Source: Lepiota brunneoincarnata (taxonomy: Eukaryota; Basidiomycota; Agaricomycetes; Agaricales; Agaricaceae). Taken from it: a DNA stretch of 64,000 nucleotides. The DNA lies in assembly GCA_023014365.1 (NCBI GenBank), contig JAEBUN010000002.1, positions 3,472,001 through 3,536,000 on the forward strand, read 5' to 3'. The translations under genes were made by a program, and so were the position numbers. Numbering within the stretch: position 1 is the stretch's first letter; each line of letters starts with the position of its first letter. Shown here piece by piece: positions 22,441 through 33,721 of the stretch. The notes under the pieces were generated by a model. It was given only the letters and a program-made list of their open reading frames with translations, was not told where the DNA came from and searched no databases.

Positions 22441-24180
22441 ATGGATGCGGCTTTCAACGTTCGCATTGCCACCGCAGTCTTTCGATCAAGGATACTTTGC
22501 CTTGTCTCTGGAGTCTTACTGGTGAGATTGGATCAAGGAGAGGGGAGTCTCTTCTGGTTAACAATTGACTTGATCAGATCTACGATCATGTCTCGACTCT
22601 CGAAAAAGAGGTGAGCACCCTCGTTTCTCTCTAAGACTTCCACTTGGCTGAAATATGGCTTTGTAAGGTCAAATTTGTCTGGAGGCGGCCATGGAATCTT
22701 GGCACAGCTCTGTTCATCTTGAACAGATACATACCCTACATTTATCTATCCATGGCTCTGTTAGGTTGGCAGTCTCTCCAGGCATGAGGGAGAAGAGGAC
22801 CAAGCTGACGGTGTGTTTAACTAGAGAACTGGTTGACTGTTCGCTCACCAGGGGTGCGTTCCACAGAAATGCCCCTATAGTTGCGCTCGTTATATCATTC
22901 CCAGGCCTGCGAAAGACTAGACGTAGCAAACGCTAGTGAGTTCAAGGAATATGTATCAGAGAGAGAGTTTCACGACTATGCATACAGTCATAATTTTCAT
23001 TGGAATTTCCATATCAGAATGTAGGTCCCGCTCATAATAGTCCATAGCATTTATCTAATTTTTTCAAAGTCATCCTATGTTTACGAACTTGGGCCATCTG
23101 GGAGCGAAGTTGGATAATCGGATGGGTCCTGGTGGTGGTATCAATGGTTAACGCTTCTGTGGCCAGCGTGAGTATACACTTCATGTTTGCGGTTACTGAG
23201 TGTACGTTCTACATATGCCTTTGCTATCGTTACAAAGCCTGATTGCACAAACTTTCCAGATGTGCATATTTCTGAGGAGAAAGTGACATGCTTCTCCATC
23301 ATCATTGACAAATTGTGGCTCACCACCATCTTTGCTATAATTCTGGTGACGGAAACATGTAAGTATCCACTATATCTCTGGACATTCGCTATGGGAATGG
23401 CTCATCATGGCTCCTTAGTAATTGCAGGACTAACCTTGGCGAAAGCGGTTGAAGGTGGGATCACTCACCAGGAGTTCCCAAAGTGTTAAATTGACAGGCT
23501 TGCTCAAGCTCGGCACTCCAACTCGAAGTGGGTTTTTAAGGTTCATTACACAGGTGCATTATGTACTTGTCTCCCGCTCGTGCGATCGCTCACCTCGTGA
23601 TGTCTTCATAGGCGTCATCTATTACTTGTACATACTCGGCAAGTTCAGAATGGCTCAATATAGTCGTGATCATTATTCTGAATCAAGGAATCCAGCCCTG
23701 ACCACCGCCAACATAATTGTGGCGATCCACCTACATGTACGTCGATTATTATTCGTTGGTCTATCAGATGACTGAACAACTATCAACGAAAGAATGTAGG
23801 AATGCGAGCTTTCTCGGTGTAAGTGCCTTCCAGCTCATCTTTCGATGTGGTCTGTGATACTACTCAAAGAAAATAGGGCACAAGGCGTACTCCATTCCAT
23901 TCTTTCGAACCGCGTCATTTTCTTAGCGCGCGAACCTTCCGACCTAGAAGTCGCCGGATTTACATCATTTGAGTGCTAGTCGATCACCGCTTGGGCTGAC
24001 CATCGTGTATTATTCACCAAAACGCGCGAGGTCTGGCCGAGTGATTAGACCGATTCACACATTGGACGGATGGACCTCGTGGGTATATAAAAGTATGTAT
24101 TGGTCTCCAAAGGGGGATGGTGTGGACGTAAAATGGTTTGTAATCACAATATAGATGTCAATTGCCTGTCGTAAGTTCTA
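21900..24180 (+). repeat. Tandem segmental duplication, unit A
   Basis: Matches 26560-28900 at about 4.7-kb offset, including upstream flank, the DUF6533-type gene with its first two introns, and downstream flank (for example TTGGACGGAT at about 24063 and 28781). Divergence is substantial, so the duplication is old. The exact limits are uncertain. Confidence 0.65.
22441..23979 (+). CDS. DUF6533-type integral membrane protein, copy 3
   Basis: Clear first exons: 22441-22521 (MDAAFNVRIATAVF..), 22578-22610 (IYDHVSTLEKE) and from 22668 (VKFVWRRPWNLGTALFILNRY). Together they make the diagnostic DUF6533 start YDxxxTLxxEVxFVWxxPWxLGxxLFxxNRY. Later exons encode RTWAIWERSWIIGWVLVVVS (about 23083-23150), a PDCTNFPDVHISEEKVTCF loop, TIFAIILVTE, VIYYLYILGKF (about 23612) and a last exon with LHSILSNRVIFLARE ending at TAG 23977-23979. 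Seven helices are expected; the function of the family is not known. The middle exons (22760-23080) are hard to join without a stop, so the gene may be partly decayed. Confidence 0.6.
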
Positions 24181-27162
24181 CATGTCTTTGATGGTGGCAC
24201 TGAGGGTCCCGACCTTGTAGCGACTGTGACTTGCAGCGAAATCAATTAGCTCTCCGATGGGATACGTTTTCGGTTCCCACCCCCGCTCGAAGGCGGCCAA
24301 AATTTGTGTCTGTGGCTGGAGAAAACCTGGGTCGGCTAGGAATGTGGTTTCTGGCTCGGTTTCGGAAGGTTATAGATCAAGAGTGATGGCCTCAGATTCA
24401 TATGTGGGTACCATTCAAAGTCAGAATGGCAAGAGCCCGGTGCAGCAGCCCCGACTGAGTTGCATGTTGCAATGCGACACTACTCTGATAGTGTAAGTGT
24501 TAACCATTATAATGTTCAGGCAGGTTTGCTCCGCGGGGATGCCTACCTGCATTCCGGTGGTCATCGCAATATCTCTGGACCGGTAGGATCAAATTATATG
24601 AATCCATTATCATAGGCTATGGAAGATGATCGTGCATATTCGAGGGTTGTTTTCGTTTCGTCTCGACCCAGGATTGGTCATTGCCGAGGACGCCGGCACT
24701 CAGATACCTACGAGGATATCCCCGGTTTCATGCGTAGTTAGGATATGCGGAGGCTCTTATTACTGGGGGAATGTTTTGCCGGGACGGGGCAGGTCACGAC
24801 GTACCTGAAATCTAGAGACACATCCCTCCGGTTTATAATGGAGCTAGCATCCCAATCGGACTCAATCGCAAATCAATTTCGAGAAGCGGTGAAACAGCCC
24901 AAAAATAAGTCCAGAGCAATTCAAGGTAAGTAATCCGAACGGTGTGGGTGGCACTGACCTCGGAGATATGAATCTATGATGAGGCCTGGAGGCACGAATG
25001 ACGCTCAGCGGGGCGAGACAAGGGGCCCCCATTCTTCCACCCGCTATACGATACAGGCGAAGGTGGCTTGGGCGGCCGGTATCCCCTTCATCGTCATCAT
25101 CATCTGAATCACCCTCGCTCCCTTCCCAATCCAACCGAATATTTTCCCCCTTTACTCCCAGAAACATCTCCACCTCCTCCCCCCCCTCCTTGGTTCCCCG
25201 CCCCCACCAAACACTCTCTCCACATGACCTGACACAGGTATAATATTTCTCTCGTAGCCCTTTCCATCTTCGCATTCCCGTCGCCATCCAAATCCGCCCC
25301 CCTCCTCTTCCTATTCGCTGCTAGACTCCCCTCCGCGACATTCCCCCCGTCTTCCCCTGTGCGCTCCTGTGGTCTCCCAAAGCCGACGCAAATCTCCCTC
25401 CCCCGTCCTGCTCTTCACATTTCCAACCTGACAACACCATATGTTTGCTCCTCGTAGGAATCGTTAATGTTATAGGCGTGCTCAAATCCCGCGTCCCTCC
25501 CCCACGTCCCAAACCGTTATCCGTCCCAGGTGCATCCCTAAGTCCTTCATAACCCCCATCGGCTCAATCTCCACCTCCAGTTCCCTTCCACCTTGCCCCC
25601 AGTGCCCCCTCATCCAGCAACAACCCGTTCCCCCTCAATTCAAACAACACAAATAATGGCCCTTCATCCGTCATGGTAAGCCCGCGGACCTGGCTTACAC
25701 CAGGATTCGCACTTCTTCGACGTCTATTAGAATCTGCTACCTTATGTATATAGTAGCTAGGAGGGGTCAAGTTCCTTAGTCCCCCTTCGAATAGACGTTG
25801 GCTCTGTTCACTTGTGTTCCCGCAAGGCACCCTCGTACCTAATGAAGGGTGCCCCCAAGTGGGCATCCTTACAGTCATATCCCCAGCCCCTCGCGTTCCC
25901 TCTAGTATCCACAGCAATCTTCCCATGCACATCGTGCTGGAACTGGGAAGGCACGACCACGATGATAGCGAAGTCCCTAACCTCTACTCATATTCAAGTT
26001 GGAGTTAGTCAAGTCGAGGTGACCGCCCCATGCAAGCCGTCCGAGTGACCTGTAGGTCCGTCCCGAAATGGGTTGGTCGCAACTTTTCCAGCATGTCGCG
26101 AACATCCGAATCAGTTTCATGAGAGGGATACCGCCTCTCACAATTCAATGAAGGAATTACATATTCCAATCATTGTGTTCGGGAGAATCAACAGGCTAAT
26201 GGCAGATGATCCCTGCATCGCGGTAGGTTGTTGACCAAGGCCAAGTCCACTGAAGGCCCAACCGTATAAGCCAAACCTGCTCAACTCCCCCCCACCACCC
26301 GCTGTCAGTTCCATTTCCGCCCCGAATCAACGGACGGAGACATGGACCTGGAAAAATTGACGTAAAATGTCCCAACGTTCCCAGGTACAGGACTCGCAAG
26401 GTCGACATCCGTTGTCGTTTTCCTGACATTGGTGTACACAGATGATTGAGTGCACCACTGAACACAACTGAGGTTGGTTGTCACGGGAGCGGTCGGGGGC
26501 GCCAGCTTTTTCCGATCTATTTATCCGCGAGTGGCCCCGACGCCTAGACTAGCCTCTCTAATTACTGCGGGGACCAACATAACGACAGGATCTCGTCCTA
26601 AGAGCTTTTCAGTCAGGTCCCGAGATGGCCGTCCGACATGTAGCTTCAAGTTTTGATGCCTGTTACTTGCGTCCCTCCTCTTCGTTGCCTTGGCAAACGG
26701 CTCGGCAAATAGACGAAGCATCCTAACTCGGCGGACCGGTGCATGCAGAAAATTGAACATTTCCGCGCGAATTTATGCGCTTGCGATGGATTAATAACTC
26801 TCTATTTCAGTCAGACATCTGAACACGCCAGGAATGGGCGAGACCAGAATAATTGGACCAGCCTTTGAAGCTGGCTGTTGAACGGCGTCGGTAGTTCGCT
26901 TGTGACCTTGACCCACAGTATCTTGAGACCTTGGGCGGCTGAGTGCCACGAGGCCAATGTCGCGTGATGGCAATCAATTCATGGCGCCCCCGCAGAAGTA
27001 TTTTAAGTCAAGTGTCAGTTGCTATGACGTGCGCTACGCTCGGGTTCCAAATTATCCCTTTAGTCCTGTACCGCCCCGGTACGACATCGCAATAAAATAG
27101 GGGGGGAGAAGAAACTGTGTGTTGAATCATTTTTCTTTAGCATCCCAGCCCCACGATTCTAG
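23980..27162. other. Gene-poor region with coding-like fragments
   Basis: Minus-strand fragments at about 25810-25985 (FAIIVVVPSQFQHDVHGK.. then WGYDCKDAHLGAPFI) and 24990-25300 (acidic EGDSDDDDDEGD) look protein-like. They are scattered over frames and I cannot name them. The plus strand around 25100-25700 is very C-rich. Confidence 0.35.
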
Positions 27163-28900
27163 ATGGACGCGGCTTTCGGTGCTCACATTGCCACTATGGT
27201 CTTTCGATTAAGGATGCTTTGTTTTGTTTCAGGAGTCTTACTGGTGAGATTGGATCGAGGAGAGCTGGACCGGTCACGTTTAACAATCGACTTGATCAGA
27301 TTTATGACCATGTCTCAACTCTTAAACAGGAGGTGGACGCCCTCTCTCTTCTCTAAGAAATCCGCTTTGCTGAGGGATGATTTTCCAAGGTCGAATATGT
27401 CCGGAAGCGACCATGGAACATCGGCACATTCATATTCGCTTTCAACAGATACATACCCTACGCTTATTTATTCATGGCTCTGATAGGTTAGCAGTCTCCA
27501 CAGATTCAGAGGAGGAAGGACGAAACTGACTGTGTATTGATCTGGTTAACCTTTCGCTCATCAGGGGTGCGCCCCACAATTCAATTGTTCCTATAATTGC
27601 GCTCATGATATCATTCACAGGGCTTCGAAAGACTGAACGGAGCAATTACTCGTGAGTTCAAGGATTTCTTGCATCGGAAGGAGAGTGTCATGACTATGCA
27701 TGCAGTGGCACTTGCCTGGGAATTGCTATGTCGGCATGTAGGTCCTTTTCGTGCCAATTTACAACTCGTATCCGACCCCCTCAGAAGATATCCTATGTTT
27801 ACGAACCTTGGCCATCTGGAAGCAAAGTCGATCAATGGAATGGATCTTGGACGTGTTAGGACTGTCTAATTGTGCTTTGGTTGGCTTTAGTGTAGGGCTC
27901 ATGTTCCCGGGTATTGAGGGTACGTTCTGTATTATCCCTTCGCATCGTAACTAAGCTCGATTAAAAAATCCTCTAGATATGCGCGTTCCTGAGGAGGGAG
28001 TGGTGCTTTTCCCTACTGTCATTAACGCATCATGGCCCACCACCCCCTTTTGCGCAATTTTGGTGACGGAAACATGTAAGTACATCTTTGGATAGGCCCC
28101 ATGGGAATAGCTCATCACAACATCCTAGTGATTGTGGGGCTGACCCTGGCCAAAGCGGTTGAAGGTAGGGCCACCTCACCAGGGGTTTTCGAAACTTGAA
28201 GTTGACGAGCTCGCTCAAGTTCGGTACTCTAATTCGAAGTGGACTTTCAAGATCCACTATACAGGTATGTTTGCGTACTTGTCCCTCGCTCGCGTGGTCG
28301 TTTATCTCATGCTTGTCCTCATAGGCGTCATCTATGATTTGTGCATACTCGGCAAGTTCGAAATGGCTCAATGTAGTTGCGAACACTGGTCTGAATCGCA
28401 GAATCCAGCCCTGACAATTGGCAACATAATTGTGTCAATCTACCTACATGTACGCCGATTGTTATTCACTTGCGTCCCTTGCGGATGACTGACCAACTAT
28501 CAATGAAAGAATGTAGGAATGGAGGGTTTCGTTGTGTAAGTGCCTTCTGTCACTACCTTTCGATGCGGACCGTGATCTATTTTTTAAAAAAAACAGGGCA
28601 CAAGGCGTACTCAACTCCATCCTTTCGAACCGTGTCATTTCCTTAGCACGCAAACCTTCTGACCTAGACATCGGATTTATGTCGTTTAGATGCTAGTCGA
28701 TCATTTCTTGAGCTGATCATCATGTGTGACTCACAAAAGAGCGGAAGTCTGACCGAACGATCAGGACAGAGCTTGCGCGTTGGACGGATATGCCTCTTGA
28801 GTATATTAAAAGCGTGTATTAATCTCCGAAGGGGGATGAAGGGGATATACTGTGGAATGTGATCAAAATATGGATGTCAGGTACCTGTCATTGGTCCCTA
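26560..28900 (+). repeat. Tandem segmental duplication, unit B
   Basis: Second copy of the unit at 21900-24180, same orientation. Confidence 0.65.
27163..28696 (+). CDS. DUF6533-type integral membrane protein, copy 4
   Basis: Paralogue of copy 3. Exons 27163-27243 and 27300-27332 (IYDHVSTLKQE) and from 27390 (VEYVRKRPWNIGTFIFAFNRY) keep the same intron positions. In place of copy 3's consensus GTGAGC donor after exon 2 there is GTGGAC, and FVW has become YVR. Later blocks: LRTLAIWKQSRSMEWILDV (about 27800-27860), WTFKIHYTG and VIYDLCILGKF (28240-28360), and VLNSILSNRVISLARK ending at TAG 28694-28696. The weakened donor and lost Trp suggest relaxed constraint. Upstream and downstream flanks are part of the tandem duplication. 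Confidence 0.55.
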
Positions 28901-30257
28901 TATGCCTTCAGGTGGCAGCTCCAAAATTATCGGCCATTGCGACAACTGCGGCTTGTGATGAGGTCGATTAAGGGTAGGATGGAGTCTTCACTTCCTACTC
29001 TCCCAAGGAGGGACCCGGAATGTCAGTGGCAGAAGCAGAACCTTTGTTGACCAAGAATGTGGCGGCTGAGTTGGTTATCCGGTACGTCATGGGTAATATC
29101 CTTGGACAGCGGCAAGAGTTAGGGTGCAGTGACCTGACTGTGTCTCACGTTGTAGTGTAAGTAATTGTTTTGGCGTTATACACTTCAAAGTTCGTGCGAG
29201 TCGGTCCGCTCTGCGCGACCGACACGGTATGCGCCCGGAGTTGGGCTGGGCGCTACGCCTTAGTAACTACCTCCGCCATCGTTTTTGGGCTTGATGAGAT
29301 CCTTCCTGCTGAATTTAGCACCCGTGTGCTTCTGCATGGGTCTCGCCCAGCCGCTAGGGGTTGTAGCAGGCCACACGTGGGGTCATATTTGTATTCCACA
29401 AGTGTTTCTGTGTGAACGTTCCCAGCTGTCTTGGGAGGCATGTTTGACGCTTCTGGGGCTTCGAGTTAGAACGCGTCAACGATTGAAATACCGTTCCAAC
29501 CCTGGGTCAGTGGTGCTGTTAAAACCTGTGTTGGACAATTCACACACGATCAATACCGCGGCGGATCATCTGCCCAGTGTCTTGGAAGCTAGGGCCGTTG
29601 AAAGCTGTGATGCTAAACAAAAGGCGATGTCTGCTGGGGTGTATCCACTGCGAGAGGGGATATATTTTGCGGAAATCCTAACCAACGGACCGATAGCGAG
29701 TTCAGCGGCGTCAATCTTTCGAAACTGAAGCGCTCGGCGTCTGACCCTGAGTATGTCATCCTGATGTCCAGCATTGCCTTGAATATGACCCCTTGTGACC
29801 CTTGGAACTTAACAACAACGGACAGGTCCAGGGATTTAAGTTGATCAATCCTATGTGTTCAGTAAGGTTGGTGACTGCTGGCAGTGACATTTCCCCTTGG
29901 TTTCCCGGATTGATAGAGCACTGGTGGTTGAAGAAATCAAGGCCATAACAGGCAGAGTAAATATTTCTTGAATTCTGGTAGGGGATAATCAAATCCCAGC
30001 ACAGCCACAGCCCGCATGTGCCTAGCACATGTTTCCCATCCGCACAACGTGACTCGCATGGTTGACTTCTGGCTGCCTCAATTCCTGTTCTGAAGCCGCA
30101 GACAAGCCGAACAGCGGTCTTTTCGAATGTGACAACCAATGATTGTGCCGATGGCGGTGGTGGAATGCAGTCCCTCCACCCGACTGATGCAGCAGCTACA
30201 GGGATATAAGTCTTGATGCTGTGCCACGGGCTACTTAATGCGGGGTAAGTGTCCAGA
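28697..30257. other. Intergenic
   Basis: Sequence related to the flank of copy 3 up to about 29100, then no recognisable gene. A 147-codon plus frame at 29285-29728 has no family features. Confidence 0.4.
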
Positions 30258-30265
30258 TATATAAA
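30258..30265 (+). promoter_or_regulatory. TATA box of the SPFH gene
   Basis: TATATAAA lies 46 bp upstream of the start ATG at 30304, implying a very short 5' leader. Confidence 0.55.
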
Positions 30266-30303
30266 GCCCGAGTTTGTGTCTAACCATCATCATTCTCCTA
30301 AAC

Positions 30304-32515
30304 ATGACCTCTGTTTTCGGTGAAGCCAGTACCGTTGTGGGCGACCCTTTCCGACCTGGCGAAGACACCTTCCCGGCGAAGGACATTCCGAAATCCTCCG
30401 GCCCACTTCGTTTCAATCAAACGGGCAAGGCGAGAGCGGACGAGTTCGTCGCGACCATGGACTACACACACGAAGAACGTCCTTTTTTTATTCGAATCGG
30501 CAAAGACGGTGTCATTGCGGCTCTAGAGAAACTCGACCAACAGCTCGTTGCGGTGAGTGTATGATACTCTAGATATATGCATAACTTTTATTGATTTGGG
30601 TGTTCTAGGTAGGGCGGAGTAAGGTCCTTTCCGCCAAATCACCCACGGACTGGACCGGCAGGGAGGTCATTCCCGGTAGACTGGGTTTGATCAACCATGG
30701 GTATGGCATAAATTGTGCGGCTTGTAGGGGTCCTTCGGCAAACTAACATTTTTCGCCCTCTAGTGGTTTACCGAAGATTTTGACCAAACCAGGGAGATAT
30801 CCAGGGTTCCCATTGAGGAATTGGTGGGCCAGGTCGTGGGCTGGTACTACCGGAGGTGTGTTTCCGGTGTCGCTGGCGATGGACCCCCGATATGCTAACT
30901 ACATCGTTCATTAGTTTCTGATACTGTTATCGAGTTCCAGGGTTTGACCGTTGTCCAGGTATCCCAGAACCAGGCAGCAGTTCTGTCTGACCCTCAGAAC
31001 CACATTTTCGTGATCAAGAACTCTGGGTTTGTGGCGTTCGCAGTTGAAGGAACCTACGATGTCCTCTCAATAGTCGATATGACCCATTTACCAACCGTGG
31101 TAACCGACCCGTTGACCAAGGTCACACTTGGCTGGACCCACGAGGTCAAGATGAGGAGTACCGTCGGTCGGTCGGCAAGCAAGGATTATATTGTAGCGAC
31201 CCTGTGCGTGGCTGTGACCTACTATATAATAGCTTCGAGTGGCTTACCACCATTTTTTTAGCCTCAATATTCCCGCAAGCAACTGTGCGATCCTCCAAAG
31301 AGGAGATGACCTGCTGCTCTTAGGTGCCGGTCAATCAGTCATTACCAATCCGAACGTCACTCTCCGTGGGCTTTACACCCAAGGAGAAAACCAGTTGGAA
31401 ATGCCCACCAAAGACATGTGAGTCGGTTTTAGACCAAGTTCCACGATCAAGTACTCATGAGTTAATTCCATCTATAGATTTACACGAGACCAGGTACCCG
31501 TCAGTCTGAGGATCTACCTCAAGTGGCAGTTGACCGAGCCCCTCAAACTTGCGACGCATGGATATGCCACACCATACGAGGCCCTTCGAGATAAGACACA
31601 ATCGATCTTAACACAGATCGTGGCCCATCTTGACTATTCCGCTATGGTATGTGAATTTAGGAGTTGAACGGGTCCCTGCATCTGATAACATGTGCATTCT
31701 AGATTAAGCAAAGATCTCTCGGACCAGACAACATGGAGGACGGAACCGACGCATCGTCCGCGTTCCTGGACGCGCTGCGGACTCGAGCGATGGATGAGAT
31801 GCACGAAGCTGCACTGGAATATGGCATTGTACTGAAGGACCTTGGTAGGAAATCCTCGCTATCATCCTCCGTAAACGAAGACTTATCCCAAGTTCAGCCG
31901 TCATTGACCGCCAATTCAAGGGTGAGATTGCCCACTCCATGGACAAGCTGACAAGTGAGTCTCCCCTCTCTCAGCTGTGGGTGGCCTAGTCTGACCTTTC
32001 TCCTCCCAGCTCGTGCTCTTCAAGCACAAGTTGAGGCCGCTGTAAGTTCACATCAACACAAAAGCAGAGCAAGCCATACTGATCACATTGTCTAGAACGT
32101 CGACCGAGAGAACAGCAATAAAGTCAAACAAGAAGAGGGTGCCCTCTCTGTTACGCGCATTAAGGCGCAGGCAGCTAATACTCAAGCCGACGCCGAGGCA
32201 TACCGTGTCATCGCAGCCGCAAAGGCTCAGGCGGAGAAGACGCGAATTGAAGCCGAGGCCATAGCTGAGGCAACGCGGCTGCAAGCCAAGGCGGAGGCTG
32301 ATGCGATCTTAATGAAGGCTCAAGCTGACGAACAAGTTTCGGATCAGTTCGCTCGAGAAATGGAACTGAGGAGAATTGATGTGACGAAGATCAAAGCCTA
32401 TGGTTCGAAGACTATCTTTGTACCGTCGGAAGGGCCAGGGATGCAAATGGGGAATGCTATGGCACTTGGGATGGCAGCAAGTATGGGAGCTGACAGCCGT
32501 CGGGCTGGCACGTGA
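30304..32515 (+). CDS. SPFH/Band-7 (flotillin-like) protein, ten exons, 565 aa
   Basis: Exons 30304-30552, 30609-30700, 30764-30855, 30915-31203, 31262-31417, 31478-31646, 31703-31844, 31898-31954, 32010-32041 and 32096-32515 sum to 1698 nt, exactly 566 codons, all GT-AG. Residues about 145-400 form an SPFH/Band-7 domain (FQGLTVVQVSQNQAAVL, then IPASNCAILQRGDD, QVPVSLRIYLKWQL, RTRAMDEMHEAALEYGIVL). From about 420 a long Ala/Glu/Lys-rich coiled coil (ADAEAYRVIAAAKAQAEKTR) runs to about 525, then a small Gly/Met/Ala-rich tail. SPFH proteins form oligomeric scaffolds on membranes. No N-terminal helix is evident, so attachment would be peripheral, as in flotillins. It is an isolated gene with a TATA box. 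Confidence 0.88.
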
Positions 32516-33676
32516 AGGAGGGCGAAAGGAGGGACTCGAGGGAGGAATCCGTTGGTGTGAATCTTTCTCTGTTCTATCTCGTGCGGTTATTCTGCGACTC
32601 CAAATTATATACCCTTCAAATTATTTTCAATATTATCTTAATAATCCATTTCCCAGACGCGGGGGCACACCGACGGTCACCAGCGGGCCAGGCGGGCATG
32701 TTGTTGGGCTAGTAGGTACGTTAATAAGGACTGTGGGCGGTGGTGGGACTGTTGATGGTGGGTGTTGTGAGCTGAGTGCACATGTTGGCGGGTTGTGAAG
32801 TGTCAGTTGGCATTAGGGGGATATTATTAGAAGGCTGGGCATATTAAGCGTGGTGGTAACATGCCGGTGGACGTATTTGGTGCATGACAGGCGTGCTGAG
32901 CGTGTGAGTGGACGTATTGAACATATAACCATGTTGGGTCGCCTGTAGTGGTGATGATGCTATGGGTGGAGGTCTTTGGAGGCCACCATAGTAGTGATGG
33001 TGAATCATGATAGTTGAGATGGAAGAGGCGAGGCGAACTGAGCTGTTGCTGCGATCCCTTGTAAAATGTTCGGTTTTATTTGCATTTATCAGCTCCGGGT
33101 AGAGATTGAGTAGATCTGCACACTAGAGACCATTTAGAGGATGTGGAGGACATTCCGTTTTTACTGAGTGTTACCCCTGAGATATCTATCAGGCCCCTAA
33201 CTGATTTAGGACATGAGGACGGCAGTGGCTGTCATATAAGAGCCGTGGAGGCCCGAAATTCAAACTAGAACACCCTGTTAACGATCTGGCTCCACACCCC
33301 GGCGATCCTTCACCCGAGGTGCTAGTACACGAATATTACAAAAGTCGAGAACAGAAAATACATGGCAATTTAAAATACTATACGCGATGATGATACAGGG
33401 GCTAGTTTGCGTGGACACCTTTCGTACTGTAGTCTGGTTGGTGTGCGATGAACGAAATCTCTGTGATAGCGCCTCGGAAGCGAGCTTGTTCTTCCCGGAG
33501 ATTATCATGCTCCGGTATTCAATCCGAGAACAAATAAAATTCGAGTTCTGGTGTCGTTTTACTCCCCACTAAGACCACTTGGATTGGATAGCCAAGGGTG
33601 GTCGATAAGGATTTTAAAGGTTAAGTTTGTGCGAATGTCGAGCGCTGTGAACCGACCCGGCTCGTAGAATTCCGGC
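32516..33676. other. Intergenic
   Basis: 3' flank of the SPFH gene, a G/T-rich tract at about 32700-33010, and the upstream region of the methyltransferase. No gene seen. Confidence 0.5.
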
Positions 33677-33684
33677 TATAAAAA
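33677..33684 (+). promoter_or_regulatory. TATA box of the O-methyltransferase
   Basis: TATAAAAA 45 bp upstream of the ATG at 33722, in the context CCGGCTATAAAAAGGC. Confidence 0.6.
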
Positions 33685-33721
33685 GGCAATAAAGGGCCTT
33701 ACAGCCCCCGCCTTTCTCCTC

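Noticed and set aside
24862..25287. Acidic minus-strand frame of 141 codons
   Set aside because: As a gene: the start is uncertain, the composition is driven by C-rich DNA, and it does not join the neighbouring fragments in one frame.
29285..29728. 147-codon plus frame upstream of the SPFH gene
   Set aside because: No recognisable family, no consistent splice sites, and overlapping alternative frames.
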